Below are positions 44,155-53,226 of a stretch of 64,000 bases of DNA, piece by piece. The notes beneath the pieces were generated by a model, which saw nothing but the letters and a program-made list of their open reading frames with translations, had not been told where the DNA came from and searched no databases. The stretch comes from Tropicimonas marinistellae (GTDB lineage Bacteria > Pseudomonadota > Alphaproteobacteria > Rhodobacterales > Rhodobacteraceae), in NCBI RefSeq assembly GCF_001509585.1, contig NZ_LNCI01000008.1, positions 186,001 to 250,000 on the forward strand. The letters are read 5' to 3'. Position 1 is the stretch's first letter; each line of letters begins with the position of its first letter. The position numbers and the translations under genes are program-made.

Positions 44155-45452
44155 GCGAACGCAAGATCCCATCGGCACGGTTTCCGCTCGTGCTCGGTTT
44201 CATCGGCCTCCTGATCCTTGTGGGCGGATTCGGAACGTGGTCTGTCGGCACGACAATTGCCGGTGCGATCATCGCGCACGGGCAACTCGAGGTGGAGCAG
44301 AACCGGCAGGTCGTGCAGCATCTCGACGGCGGCATCGTCGCCGAGGTGATGGTTCAGGAAGGCGATCAGGTTGACGCGGGAAGCGTGCTCATCCGGCTCG
44401 ACCCGACCGACCTGAATTCCGAATTGGCAATCGTAGAGGGTCAGCTTCACGAGTTGATGGCCCGCGCAAGTCGTCTGGTTGCCGAGCGTGACGGGCTGGA
44501 GGAGGTTGCATTCCCGGAGGACCTGCAACAGGCCGCGGCCGATAGTGCGGAGGTGTCCGAACTGCTCGATGGGCAGACCCGACTCTTTGAAGCGCGCCGC
44601 GTATCGCTGGACAAGGAATCCGAGCAATTGGCGCGCCGGCGGGAGCAGATCGAGTCCCAGATCACCGGCATCGACGCGCAAAGCAACGCGCTGCAACAAC
44701 AGCTGGACCTGATCGACGAGGAATTGCGTGACCAGCAGTCGCTGCTCGACCGTGGGCTTGCACAGGCGGCGCGGGTTCTGGCGCTTCAGCGCGAACGTGC
44801 CAGCCTCTCGGGCACCATCGGGGAGTTGACCGCGAGTCGAGCCGAAGCGCTCGGGCGGATGACCGAGATAGATATCGAGATCCTCAAGCTGGAAACCTCC
44901 CGGCGGGAAGAATCGATCAGCCGCCTGCGGGACTTGCAGTACAACCTGTTGGAACTCGCGGAGCGGCGGCACAGCCTGAGGGCCCGCCTTGCCCGGATGG
45001 AGATCACCGCGCCGGTCTCAGGCGTCGTTTACGGGATGACTGTCAACACGCCGCGTTCGGTCGTGCGGGCAGCCGAGGCCGTGGCCTACATCGTGCCGCA
45101 AGACCGCCCTCTGGTCATCGCGGCCAAGATCGAACCGATTCACGTGGACGAGGTCCACGTGGGGCAGGACGTGATCCTGCGATTCTCCGCCTTTTCCTCG
45201 CGCACCACGCCGGAAATGAATGGCCATGTCGCGAAGATGTCGGCCGACGCCTTCACCGACGAACGCACCATGCAATCCTTCTACCGCGCCGAAATCGAGT
45301 TGAACGACGGGGAGATCGAGAAACTGGAAGGACAGGAGATCATTCCGGGCATGCCGGTGGAGGCCTATATCCGGACCGTCGACCGAACCCCGATGGCCTA
45401 TCTGCTAAAACCGTTCACGGATTACTTCAACAAGGCGTTCCGGGAAACCTAA
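44151..45452 (+). CDS. HlyD-family membrane fusion protein of type I secretion
   Basis: 433 residues, start overlapping the ATPase stop. One N-terminal membrane helix (about 12-35) leads into GQLEVEQNRQVVQHLDGGIVAEVMVQEGDQV, given in part (EVEQNRQVVQHLDGG), the lipoyl half-motif; then a long coiled-coil hairpin (about 100-290) and the C-terminal barrel with QDRPLVIAAKIEP and EAYIRT. It bridges the inner-membrane exporter to a TolC-type channel. Length and layout are normal for this family. Confidence 0.92.
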   Translation: MSERKIPSARFPLVLGFIGLLILVGGFGTWSVGTTIAGAIIAHGQLEVEQNRQVVQHLDGGIVAEVMVQEGDQVDAGSVLIRLDPTDLNSELAIVEGQLHELMARASRLVAERDGLEEVAFPEDLQQAAADSAEVSELLDGQTRLFEARRVSLDKESEQLARRREQIESQITGIDAQSNALQQQLDLIDEELRDQQSLLDRGLAQAARVLALQRERASLSGTIGELTASRAEALGRMTEIDIEILKLETSRREESISRLRDLQYNLLELAERRHSLRARLARMEITAPVSGVVYGMTVNTPRSVVRAAEAVAYIVPQDRPLVIAAKIEPIHVDEVHVGQDVILRFSAFSSRTTPEMNGHVAKMSADAFTDERTMQSFYRAEIELNDGEIEKLEGQEIIPGMPVEAYIRTVDRTPMAYLLKPFTDYFNKAFRET

Positions 45453-45491
45453 CAGATCCGGGAGCCGACCTTTGCAACAGGAGCCAGGCCA

Positions 45492-45956
45492 ATGTCCGGT
45501 GTCATCGAATCCCGTCTTGCGGAACTGGGCGTAACGCTTCCGGATGCCCCGGCGCCAGCGGCCAACTACGTGCCCTATGTGCAGGTGGGCGATCTCCTCC
45601 ATGTTTCGGGCCAGGTCAGCAGCGGCCCCGATGGTTTCATCACGGGCAAGCTGGGCGCGGATATGGATGTTGAGGCCGGTGCATCCGCGGCACGAAGCTG
45701 CGCAATCTCGCTCCTTGCCCAGTGCAAAGCCGCCTGTGGCGGCGATTTGGACAGGCTTAAGCGCGTGGTGAAGCTGACCGGCTTCGTCAATTCCACTGCC
45801 GATTTCACCGATCAGCCGAAGGTGGTGAACGGTGCTTCGGACTTCCTCGTGGCCGCGCTCGGTGATGCCGGGCGGCACGCGCGCTCGGCCGTGTCCGCCG
45901 CGTCTCTTCCGCTCGGCGTTGCGGTGGAAATCGAGGCAATTTTCGAGATCGACTGA
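45492..45956 (+). CDS. RidA-family protein (YjgF type)
   Basis: 154 residues from the ATG at 45492. RidA trimers hydrolyse reactive enamine/imine intermediates from PLP enzymes. The typical core GDLLHVSGQVSSGPDG and the C-terminal ARSAVSAASLPLGVAVEIEAIFEID are visible; Arg in GRHARSAV matches the catalytic Arg position. An N-terminal stretch of about 20 residues places it in the longer RidA subgroup (Rid2-like). It starts a run of small metabolic genes. Confidence 0.88.
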   Translation: MSGVIESRLAELGVTLPDAPAPAANYVPYVQVGDLLHVSGQVSSGPDGFITGKLGADMDVEAGASAARSCAISLLAQCKAACGGDLDRLKRVVKLTGFVNSTADFTDQPKVVNGASDFLVAALGDAGRHARSAVSAASLPLGVAVEIEAIFEID

Positions 45957-45970
45957 CCGGACCGCCGCCA

Positions 45971-46726
45971 ATGCGCTTGCCCGCGTCCTTCCTTGCCCGA
46001 CCGATTGCCCACCGGGCCCTGCACGATTTGGCGGCGGGCCGCCCGGAGAACTCCCGTGCCGCGGTCGAGGCCGCGATTGCGGCCGGATATGGCATCGAAA
46101 TTGACCTGCAAATGTCAGCCGACGAACAGGCATTGGTCTTCCACGACCGTGATTTGAACCGGTTGACAGGCGTGCGGGGCCCCATCCGTCGGCGCACGGC
46201 AGAGGAGCTCTCTGGCATTCGCCTCCTGGGTAGCAGCGAAACGATTCCGACATTCGGGGAAGTGCTTGCGCTCGTGGGGGGGCGTGTGCCGCTACTCGTT
46301 GAGATCAAGGATCAGGATGGAGCGCTCGGCCCCGGCGTCGGTGCACTTGAACGTGCGGCAGCATCGGCGGCGGCGGACTACACCGGCCCGCTGGCGTTCA
46401 TGTCGTTCAACCCCAACGCGATGATTGAACTCGGACGGATATTCCCGGATTCCGTGCGCGGGCTGACCACGTCCGGGTTTTCCCGGAAGGATTGGCCGAT
46501 GGTGCCGGCGGCGGTGCGAAAACGGCTGGCCACGATCCCCGATCTGGAAGCGGCTGGCGCCTGCTTCGTCAGCCACGACGCAAAGGATCTGGACAGAGAC
46601 GACCTTCTGAAGCTTCGTGCGAAGGGTCTTCCCGTCTTGTGCTGGACAATCCGCTCGCCCGCGGCCGAGGCTGCTGCACGGCGCTTCGCCGACAATGTGA
46701 CCTTCGAAGGCTATTTGGCGGCTTGA
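45971..46726 (+). CDS. ugpQ: Glycerophosphodiester phosphodiesterase
   Basis: 251 residues from the ATG at 45971, 14 bases after the ridA-like stop. GDPD TIM-barrel: IAHRALHDLAAGRPENS with the catalytic His-Arg, GIEIDLQMSADEQALVFHDRDLNRLTG, given in short (EIDLQMS, VFHDRD), and VEIKDQD. It splits glycerophosphodiesters to glycerol 3-phosphate and alcohol in the cytoplasm. UgpQ is the general name of this family; the specific substrate is not fixed. Probably cotranscribed with the ridA-like gene. Confidence 0.9.
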   Translation: MRLPASFLARPIAHRALHDLAAGRPENSRAAVEAAIAAGYGIEIDLQMSADEQALVFHDRDLNRLTGVRGPIRRRTAEELSGIRLLGSSETIPTFGEVLALVGGRVPLLVEIKDQDGALGPGVGALERAAASAAADYTGPLAFMSFNPNAMIELGRIFPDSVRGLTTSGFSRKDWPMVPAAVRKRLATIPDLEAAGACFVSHDAKDLDRDDLLKLRAKGLPVLCWTIRSPAAEAAARRFADNVTFEGYLAA

Positions 46727-46769
46727 AGCACGGCGCGGCTGCGCCAAGTGTAGGCGTGACTGGATAAGC

Positions 46770-47975
46770 ATGGCAAAGGCGCAAATGACCGTGGCGCAAA
46801 CGGCAATCGAGATTCAGGTCCTGCCGAGCATCGACGCGATTGCCGCTGCCGAATGGGATGCCTGTGCCTGTCCGGAAGCCGCCGATGGGTTCCGGCCGCT
46901 CGACCCATTCACAACGCACCGGTTTCTGAAGGCATTGGAGGACAGCGGGTCCGTCGGGCCGGGCACGGGCTGGCAGCCGTCCTATCTGGTTGCGCGCCAG
47001 GAGCGCGACCTCATTGCCTGCGCCCCGCTCTATGCCAAGCAGCACAGCCAGGGCGAATATGTATTCGACCACTCCTGGGCCCATGCGTTTGAAAATGCCG
47101 GCGGCGCCTACTACCCGAAATTGCAGGTTGCCGTCCCCTTCACCCCGGCCACCGGCCGGCGTTTCTTGGTGAAACCGGGGTTCGAGCAGATCGGGATGGG
47201 TGCGCTTGTTCAGGGTGCGGTGAAACTAGCGGCCGACAACGATGTGTCATCTATGCACGCGACCTTCTGCACCGCCGATGAAGCCGACGCTGGCCGGCAA
47301 ATGGGGTTGATGCACCGGATCGGACAGCAGTTTCACTGGGAGAACGCCGGGTACGAATCCTTCGCTGGTTTCCTCGATGCCTTGTCGTCACGCAAGCGCA
47401 AGAACATCCGCAAGGAGCGCGCCACGGCGCAGGGCTTTGGCGGGCAGATCCGGGCATTGACCGGCGAAGAAATCGAGCCGCACCATTGGGACGATTTCTG
47501 GGCCTTCTACCAGGACACCGGCAGTCGCAAGTGGGGCAGCCCCTACCTGACCCGCACCTTCTTCGAAATTGCTCACGAAACGATGCGGGACGACATGCTC
47601 CTCGTGATGGCGGAGCGCGAGGGGTTCAACGTCGCCGGCGCGCTGAATTTCATCGGGCGGAGCGCACTCTATGGCAGGTACTGGGGCGCGCTTGAGCGCC
47701 ACCCGTGCCTGCATTTCGAATTGTGCTACTATCAGGCAATGGATTTTGCCATTGAACACGGTTTAGCAACAGTTGAGGCCGGGGCGCAAGGTGAGCACAA
47801 GCTTGCGCGCGGTTACCTACCGGTTGCGACCCATTCGTTGCACTGGATCGCGAATCCCGGCTTTGCCCGGGCGGTGCGGGAGTTTCTGGAAGCCGAGACC
47901 CGGGCGGTGGACGAGGAGATGGAGATCCTCACCAGCTACGGGCCTTTCAAGCGATCGGGGGAGGATCACGATTGA
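46770..47975 (+). CDS. FemAB-related / GNAT-fold protein (PF04339-like)
   Basis: 401 residues. The family is the FemAB_like peptidogalycan biosynthesis group, annotated as GNAT transferases of unknown substrate. Characteristic parts are [18 protein letters not shown] near 70-88, the [16 protein letters not shown] stretch near 110-126, [29 protein letters not shown], given in part ([12 protein letters not shown]), and [16 protein letters not shown] near the end. It probably adds an amino-acyl or acyl group, possibly to a cell-envelope component. The next gene starts inside its stop codon (TTGA). Confidence 0.8.
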   Translation: MAKAQMTVAQTAIEIQVLPSIDAIAAAEWDACACPEAADGFRPLDPFTTHRFLKALEDSGSVGPGTGWQPSYLVARQERDLIACAPLYAKQHSQGEYVFDHSWAHAFENAGGAYYPKLQVAVPFTPATGRRFLVKPGFEQIGMGALVQGAVKLAADNDVSSMHATFCTADEADAGRQMGLMHRIGQQFHWENAGYESFAGFLDALSSRKRKNIRKERATAQGFGGQIRALTGEEIEPHHWDDFWAFYQDTGSRKWGSPYLTRTFFEIAHETMRDDMLLVMAEREGFNVAGALNFIGRSALYGRYWGALERHPCLHFELCYYQAMDFAIEHGLATVEAGAQGEHKLARGYLPVATHSLHWIANPGFARAVREFLEAETRAVDEEMEILTSYGPFKRSGEDHD

Positions 47976-48271
47976 ACGGGAATGACATGGAACCGTCTGT
48001 TGACGCCGCTGCGCTCGAGCGGTGCGTGGCCAGTGGCTGGACGCTGGAGGAGGGTGGCAAGGCGCTCACCAAGACCTTCCAGTTCGCGAACTTCGTGGAG
48101 GCCTTCGGTTGGATGACGCGCGTCGCGATCCATGCCGAGAAAGCGAACCACCATCCGGAGTGGAGCAACGTGTACCGAACCGTCTCCGTGCGACTCACGA
48201 CGCATGACACAGGCGGTCTGAGCGACCGTGACATGGCGCTTGCCAAAACCATGGACGCGCTGGCGGGATGA
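47972..48271 (+). CDS. phhB: Pterin-4a-carbinolamine dehydratase
   Basis: 99 residues from a TTG that overlaps the previous stop; GGAGG sits seven bases upstream, supporting this start over the ATG at 47987. The family motif [12 protein letters not shown] contains the two catalytic His residues. It recycles the 4a-hydroxytetrahydrobiopterin formed by aromatic amino acid hydroxylases. No phenylalanine hydroxylase is next to it, but hmgA in the same window shows that aromatic amino acids are catabolised. Confidence 0.92.
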   Translation: MNGNDMEPSVDAAALERCVASGWTLEEGGKALTKTFQFANFVEAFGWMTRVAIHAEKANHHPEWSNVYRTVSVRLTTHDTGGLSDRDMALAKTMDALAG

Positions 48272-48307
48272 GCGGCCGCGAAGGTCCGGCGACACCGCGA
48301 CCGTGAA

Positions 48308-48796
48308 TCACACCAGATCGAGCAGTGCCTCGCCACTGGTGAGTTCGCATGTGCCGCGCGCGGCTTCGACCTGAAGCGCGGTTACGATCCCGTCCTCCGC
48401 CACGAGAGCGTACCGTTTCGACCGGGCGATAAGCCCGGCCGGGGGGGCGTCGAAACGCATCCCGATGGCTTCCGTGAATTCGCACGCCGCATCGGCCAGA
48501 AGGGAGATCCCGGCTGCCTTTGCGCCCGTCTGTTCACCCCAGACGCGCATCACATGCGGGTCGTTCACGGAGATGCAGATGATCTCGTCGATACCCTTCG
48601 CCGCCAGTTCCACGGCCTTGCGCACGAAACTCGGCATATGGGCGGAGTCGCAGGTCGGCGTGAAGGCACCGGGCAGGCCGAAGATAATTACACGCCGCCC
48701 GCGCAGCCTCTCGGAGAGCTCGACCGGCTCCGGCCCGTTTGCACCGATCACCGTGAACTGAGCCTCGGGAAGTCTGTCTCCCACCGCAATGGTCAT
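48308..48796 (-). CDS. Peroxiredoxin (Prx5 / hybrid-Prx type)
   Basis: 162 residues from the ATG at 48796 with GGAGG five bases upstream. The peroxidatic Cys49 lies in PGAFTPTCDSAHMPSF, the Prx5-family signature; LPGAFTPTC replaces the TxxC of 2-Cys Prx. A second Cys in EIICISVND and one near GTCELTSGEAL may act as resolving partners. It reduces hydrogen peroxide and alkyl hydroperoxides using thioredoxin or glutaredoxin. It is divergent from a ferredoxin reductase 76 bases away. Confidence 0.92.
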   Translation of the reverse strand: MTIAVGDRLPEAQFTVIGANGPEPVELSERLRGRRVIIFGLPGAFTPTCDSAHMPSFVRKAVELAAKGIDEIICISVNDPHVMRVWGEQTGAKAAGISLLADAACEFTEAIGMRFDAPPAGLIARSKRYALVAEDGIVTALQVEAARGTCELTSGEALLDLV

Positions 48797-48872
48797 GCGC
48801 GCCTCCGATTGCCATTCGCCACCGCCGGGATATAGGGTTTGCCCGATGAATGCCCAGCCTTGGGAGGGAAAA

Positions 48873-50081
48873 ATGTCAGGCATCGTTGTTGTCGGGGCAG
48901 GGCAGGCCGGTGCGTCGCTTGCCGCGCGGCTCCGGGCAGATGGGTACGACGGAAAACTGACGCTGATCGGCGAGGAACACGCACCGCCCTACCAGCGGCC
49001 GCCACTGTCAAAGAAGTACCTGCTCGGAGAGATGCCGCTGGAGCGGCTCTACCTTCGGCCGGAGAGCTTCTATGAAGACAACGGGATCGACTTGCGAACC
49101 GATTGCCGGGTGGACGCGGTCGACACCCGCGAGCGTGTGGCGATTCTCGGATCTGAAGCATTGCGATATGAAAAGCTCGCGTTCACCACCGGTGCCGTAC
49201 CAAGGCGCCTCCCGCCAGCCATTGGCGGCCTTTTGGGTGGTGTCCACGTTGTCCGCAATCTGCGTGACGTCGACCGCATCGCCGCCGAGGTACGGGAAGG
49301 CGGACGGGTACTAATCGTCGGCGGCGGCTATATCGGGCTAGAGGCTGCCGCGGTGGCACGCGGTCTCGGAATGGAAGTCACGCTGGTGGAAATGGCCGAA
49401 AGGGTGCTGCAGAGGGTCGCCGCGCCGGAAACCTCGGAGTATTTCCGCGCGCTGCACCGGGAGCATGGCGTGGACTTGCGCGAAGGCGTTGGCCTTGAGT
49501 GCCTCACCGGCGAGACGCGGGTCTCCGGGGCGCGGTTGACGGACGGGACCGAGTTGGAGCTCGACCTGGTGATTGTCGGGATCGGCGTCGCGCCGGCGAC
49601 GGAGCTGGCGGAGGCCACGGGGCTGGTGCTCGACAATGGGATCGCCGTGGATACCTTCGGACGCACGTTTGACCCGCATATCTGGGCCGCCGGCGATTGC
49701 GCGTCATTCCCATGGCGCGGCGGACGAATTCGCCTCGAAAGCGTGCAGAACGCCATCGACCAAGCGGAACTCGTCGCCCGCAACATGCTCGGCGCAGAGG
49801 CGCCTTACGATCCCAAGATCTGGTTCTGGTCCGACCAATACGACACGAAGCTGCAAATCGCCGGCTTGAACACTGGGTATGATCGGATCGTGGTCCGGCC
49901 GGGCGAGTCCGCGGGATCGGTATCGCACTGGTACTATGCCGGCGACCGGTTGCTGGCTGTGGATGCGATGAATGACGCGCGCGCCTATATGGTCGGGAAA
50001 CGCCTCATCGACGGGGGCCGATCTGCCGATCCGGCGGCAATTGCCGACCCGGCGACGGTATTGAAGGGCTTGCTTCGCTGA
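48873..50081 (+). CDS. Ferredoxin/rubredoxin-type NAD(P)H reductase (FAD)
   Basis: 402 residues from the ATG at 48873 (GGGAGGG upstream). Two nucleotide-binding motifs: FAD at VVVGAGQAGASLAA near residue 5 and NAD(P)H at VLIVGGGYIGLEAAAVA near 146, the latter with GGGYIGLE; IWAAGDCASFP closes the FAD site. C-terminal domain with PKIWFWSDQYDTKLQIAG is typical of reductases for ferredoxins of P450 and dioxygenase systems. The electron partner is unknown. Its stop overlaps the rsmD ATG by one base. Confidence 0.92.
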   Translation: MSGIVVVGAGQAGASLAARLRADGYDGKLTLIGEEHAPPYQRPPLSKKYLLGEMPLERLYLRPESFYEDNGIDLRTDCRVDAVDTRERVAILGSEALRYEKLAFTTGAVPRRLPPAIGGLLGGVHVVRNLRDVDRIAAEVREGGRVLIVGGGYIGLEAAAVARGLGMEVTLVEMAERVLQRVAAPETSEYFRALHREHGVDLREGVGLECLTGETRVSGARLTDGTELELDLVIVGIGVAPATELAEATGLVLDNGIAVDTFGRTFDPHIWAAGDCASFPWRGGRIRLESVQNAIDQAELVARNMLGAEAPYDPKIWFWSDQYDTKLQIAGLNTGYDRIVVRPGESAGSVSHWYYAGDRLLAVDAMNDARAYMVGKRLIDGGRSADPAAIADPATVLKGLLR

Positions 50082-50644
50082 TGCGGATCATATCCGGAAC
50101 TCACCGCGGTTTGGCCCTCGCGTCTGTCGGGCGCGGCGACCCGGCGGCGCATCTGCGGCCGACCTCCGACCGGGTGCGTGAAAGCCTGTTCAACCTGCTG
50201 GCGCATAGCCAGGGCGACCCGGTGACCGGCGCGCGTGTTCTGGACCTCTTTTCCGGCACCGGCGCACTCGGGTTGGAGGCACTGTCGCGCGGCGCGGTCC
50301 AGGTGACCTTTGTCGACGAGGGCGCCAAGGCGCGCGCGCTGTGCCGGGAGAACATCGAAAAGATGCGTGCCTACGGGACGACGAAGCTCTATCGGCGCGA
50401 TGCGACGCGCATGGGCGAGAACCGTGGTGAACCATTCGACCTGATTTTTCTCGATCCGCCCTACGGAAAGGGCCTGGGTGAGCGCGCGCTTGCATCGGCC
50501 CGCGCGGGCAACTGGATCGCCCCCGGTGCGCTTGTCATATGGGAGGAAAACGCGCCACAAGAGCCGCCCGATGGCTTCGAATTGTTGGACAGGCGCGCGT
50601 ATGGCGACACGCATGTTACCGTGCTCCGAGCGCCGGATTCGTAA
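50081..50644 (+). CDS. rsmD: 16S rRNA (guanine966-N2)-methyltransferase
   Basis: 187 residues. Family start MRIISGTHRGLALA, then RPTSDRVRESLFNLL, motif I VLDLFSGTGALGLEALSRGA and the catalytic LDPPYGKGL (an NPPY-type motif of amino-methyltransferases). It methylates G966 of 16S rRNA during assembly. The start shares its A with the previous stop. Confidence 0.95.
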   Translation: MRIISGTHRGLALASVGRGDPAAHLRPTSDRVRESLFNLLAHSQGDPVTGARVLDLFSGTGALGLEALSRGAVQVTFVDEGAKARALCRENIEKMRAYGTTKLYRRDATRMGENRGEPFDLIFLDPPYGKGLGERALASARAGNWIAPGALVIWEENAPQEPPDGFELLDRRAYGDTHVTVLRAPDS

Positions 50645-50677
50645 TCCAAAGGAGGCGCGTTCCGCGCCACACGGTCT

Positions 50678-50704
50678 GCCTCGCGCCCTTTCGGGCGCTC
50701 AGGC
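50678..50704 (+). terminator. Hairpin downstream of rsmD
   Basis: GCGCCC (50683-50688), loop TTTC, GGGCGC (50693-50698), extended by GCCT and AGGC across a small bulge. It is 33 bases after the rsmD stop. There is no T-run, so it is a terminator-like structure only. Confidence 0.45.
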
Positions 50705-50738
50705 GACGCAAGTTCCCACGTGACGCAAGTTCCCACGT
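50705..50738. repeat. Exact tandem duplication of a 17-base unit
   Basis: GACGCAAGTTCCCACGT occurs at 50705-50721 and again immediately at 50722-50738. It is the only exact tandem repeat of this length I noticed. It lies between the rsmD hairpin and the map gene. Confidence 0.85.
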
Positions 50739-50840
50739 GAAGCACTAAGGCGGGCGGTTGTTTCCTGTTCACTTACGGGGTGGCCTCGCAGGCCGCTTCC
50801 GGCATCGGCGGCGCAAGCAATCAGACTACGATAGCAGCGT

Positions 50841-51659
50841 TCACGCCCAGGTCGGATGGAACTTGCCCGCTGGCGACAAGGTGAAGATCTCGCAACCGTC
50901 CGCCGTGACGCCGATCGAATGCTCGAATTGCGCCGACAGCGACTTGTCGCGCGTCACGGCTGTCCAGTCATCGGCCAGCACCTTGGTTTCCGGCCGCCCG
51001 AGGTTCACCATTGGTTCAATGGTGAAGAACATGCCCTCTTCCAACACCGGACCGGTGCCGGGCCGGCCATAGTGCAGGACGTTCGGCGGGGCATGGAACA
51101 CACGACCCAGACCATGTCCGCAGAAGTCACGCACCACGCTCATCCGTTGCGCCTCGACGAAACTCTGAATCGCGTGGCCGATGTCGCCGAAGGTATTGCC
51201 GGGGCGCACTGCCTCGATCCCTCGGAACAGCGCGTCATGGGTGACGTCGATCAGCCGTTCTGCCTTGCGGGTACGTTTCCCGGCCACATACATGCGGCTG
51301 GTGTCGCCGAACCAGCCATCGACGATAACGGTCACGTCGACATTCAGGATGTCGCCATCGTGAAGCTTCTTCTCGCCCGGGATACCGTGGCAGACAACGT
51401 GGTTCACGCTGATGCAGGTGGCGTGCTGGTAGCCCTTGTAGCCAATGGTTGCCGAGGTCGCGCCGGCGGCGTTCACCATGTCTTCCACGGCCTTGTCGAT
51501 GGCAGCGGTTGTCTGGCCCGGTTCCACCAGTGGGGCCACCCGGTCGAGGATTTCGGCGGCCAGGCGGCCAGCCTCGTGCATCCCGGCGAAATCTGCCGGA
51601 TCGTAAAGCCGAATGCCGTCTTTTGTCAGCCGCGTGCGGGTATCGTCCACGTTATTCAC
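50841..51659 (-). CDS. map: Methionine aminopeptidase, type I
   Basis: 272 residues from a GTG at 51659, the earliest sensible start after the upstream sfsA gene; an internal GTG at 51650 is an alternative. It removes the initiator Met. The five metal ligands are in order: Asp in NVDVTVIVDGW, Asp in FGDTSRM, His in GHGLGRVFH, Glu in FTIEPM and Glu in QFEHS. His near IPGEK supports the substrate pocket. It is a housekeeping gene transcribed leftward with sfsA. Confidence 0.95.
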   Translation of the reverse strand: MNNVDDTRTRLTKDGIRLYDPADFAGMHEAGRLAAEILDRVAPLVEPGQTTAAIDKAVEDMVNAAGATSATIGYKGYQHATCISVNHVVCHGIPGEKKLHDGDILNVDVTVIVDGWFGDTSRMYVAGKRTRKAERLIDVTHDALFRGIEAVRPGNTFGDIGHAIQSFVEAQRMSVVRDFCGHGLGRVFHAPPNVLHYGRPGTGPVLEEGMFFTIEPMVNLGRPETKVLADDWTAVTRDKSLSAQFEHSIGVTADGCEIFTLSPAGKFHPTWA

Positions 51660-51724
51660 TTTGACTCGCTTCGTGATCTCCGGGCGAACATAGGGATGTC
51701 CTCCGGGAATTGCCAGATCGGCCC

Positions 51725-52444
51725 TTACCCCTGCAAACCGGAGTCGACGGGAAGCGCCGGGCCGACCCGCACGCCGGTGCGGTCGATTTCCGTACCGTGG
51801 CAGAGCATTTCCACGCCTGCCGCCCGTGCTGCGTCGAAGGCTGTCGCATAGGCCGGGTCCAAATCGCTGGCCATACGCAGCCGCCCGCAGTCGGTCCGCT
51901 GAACGAGGTAGAGCATAACCGCACGGTCGCCCTGGCCTACCATGCGCGCAAGTTCCGCCAGGTGCCGTGCGCCCCGTTTCGTCACACAATCGGGAAACTC
52001 GGCCCAGTCCTCTTGCCGTCGCAAGTGAACGTTCTTCACCTCCGCCCAGAGGTTCGGGAGCCCCGGTTCGCACAGCAGGAAGTCGACCCGGCTGGCGTCG
52101 CCGTAGCGAACTTCGGGCCGGACTACCGAATAGCCCGCGAGCGCCGGAATCGCCCTCGCATGCAGCGCCTCCTTGACGACCCGATTTGGAATACCGGTGT
52201 CAATGCCAGCAAGGTGTCCGTCGGGCAGCTCGGCGAGACGCCAGCCGTATTTCAGTTTCTTTCTGGGGTCATCGTTGGGTTCGAGCCAGATCCTCATGCC
52301 CGGTTCCTGCAATCCGAGCATCGCGCCGGGGTTCGGGCAATGCGCAACGATCTCCGTGCCGGAATCTTCGAGAACGGCATCGGCCAGAAACCGCTTGTAG
52401 CGACGGATCAGCCGGGCAGGGACGAGCGGGGTTTGAAAGCGCAT
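51725..52444 (-). CDS. sfsA: Sugar fermentation stimulation protein SfsA
   Basis: 239 residues. SfsA family: MRFQTPLVPARLIRRYKRFL start, PNPGAM near residue 37, RVDFLL near 117 and the acidic AEVKNV segment near 134 (Glu and Lys of a nuclease-like site). The family is a predicted DNA-binding or nuclease-like protein; function in sugar metabolism is from an old genetic observation. It is followed on the same strand by map after 65 bases. Confidence 0.93.
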   Translation of the reverse strand: MRFQTPLVPARLIRRYKRFLADAVLEDSGTEIVAHCPNPGAMLGLQEPGMRIWLEPNDDPRKKLKYGWRLAELPDGHLAGIDTGIPNRVVKEALHARAIPALAGYSVVRPEVRYGDASRVDFLLCEPGLPNLWAEVKNVHLRRQEDWAEFPDCVTKRGARHLAELARMVGQGDRAVMLYLVQRTDCGRLRMASDLDPAYATAFDAARAAGVEMLCHGTEIDRTGVRVGPALPVDSGLQG

Positions 52445-52494
52445 GCTGCGGGCCTATACCGCTCATCGGGTCCCGACAAGCAGGAGGAAGCACG

Positions 52495-53226
52495 ATGACC
52501 AATCCCACAGCCGCAATGTTGGTGATCGGCGACGAGATCCTCTCGGGGCGTACCCGCGATACCAACACGCATTACCTCGCCGGTGAACTGACCAAGCACG
52601 GCATCCGCCTTGCAGAGGTGCGCGTGGTGCCGGATGATCGGCAGGCTGTTGTCGATGCGGTACGCGCGTTGTCTGCAGGGTACGATACGGTCTTCACCTC
52701 GGGCGGCATCGGGCCGACCCACGACGATATCACCGCCGAATGCATCGCTGCCGCCTTTGATACGCCCATTGACGTGCGCGCCGATGCGCGGGAGCGGTTG
52801 GCGGCGTTCAGCGAGGCACGTGGTACGGAGCTGAACGAGGCGCGTCTGCGCATGGCTCGGATCCCCGAAGGCGCTACCCTCATCGACAATCCGATCAGCG
52901 CGGCGCCCGGGTTCACCCTCCGCAACGTGCACGTAATGGCCGGCGTTCCGACGATCTTCGAAGCGATGGTCTCCGCGGTATTGCCCACGCTTTCCGGTGG
53001 TGCGCCGCTGCTTTCCCAATCGCTGACAGTGCACCGGCCTGAAGGGGAGATCGCGGGGCCACTGGGGGAGCTGGCCGCAGCGTTTCCCGATCTTTCCATA
53101 GGTTCCTATCCATTCGTGCGTGACGGCGCATATGGCTCGAATATCGTTGTTCGTGGCACCGATGCAGCGCAGATCGATACCGCGATGACGCAATTGGCCG
53201 CGCGTTTTCCCGAGGCGACCGCGTGA
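52495..53226 (+). CDS. Molybdopterin-binding (CinA-type MoCF_biosynth) domain protein
   Basis: 243 residues from the ATG at 52495 (AGGAGG upstream), divergent from sfsA. The CinA/MoeA-like domain shows VIGDEILSGRTRDTNTHYLA at the N-terminus and TSGGIGPTHDDITAECIA near 67-84. It covers only the N-terminal domain of CinA; the C-terminal amidase (PncC) part is missing, as in the COG1058-only subfamily. It likely acts on pyridine nucleotides (ADP-ribose pyrophosphatase in CinA) or a cofactor. The next gene overlaps its stop (GTGA). Confidence 0.9.
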   Translation: MTNPTAAMLVIGDEILSGRTRDTNTHYLAGELTKHGIRLAEVRVVPDDRQAVVDAVRALSAGYDTVFTSGGIGPTHDDITAECIAAAFDTPIDVRADARERLAAFSEARGTELNEARLRMARIPEGATLIDNPISAAPGFTLRNVHVMAGVPTIFEAMVSAVLPTLSGGAPLLSQSLTVHRPEGEIAGPLGELAAAFPDLSIGSYPFVRDGAYGSNIVVRGTDAAQIDTAMTQLAARFPEATA

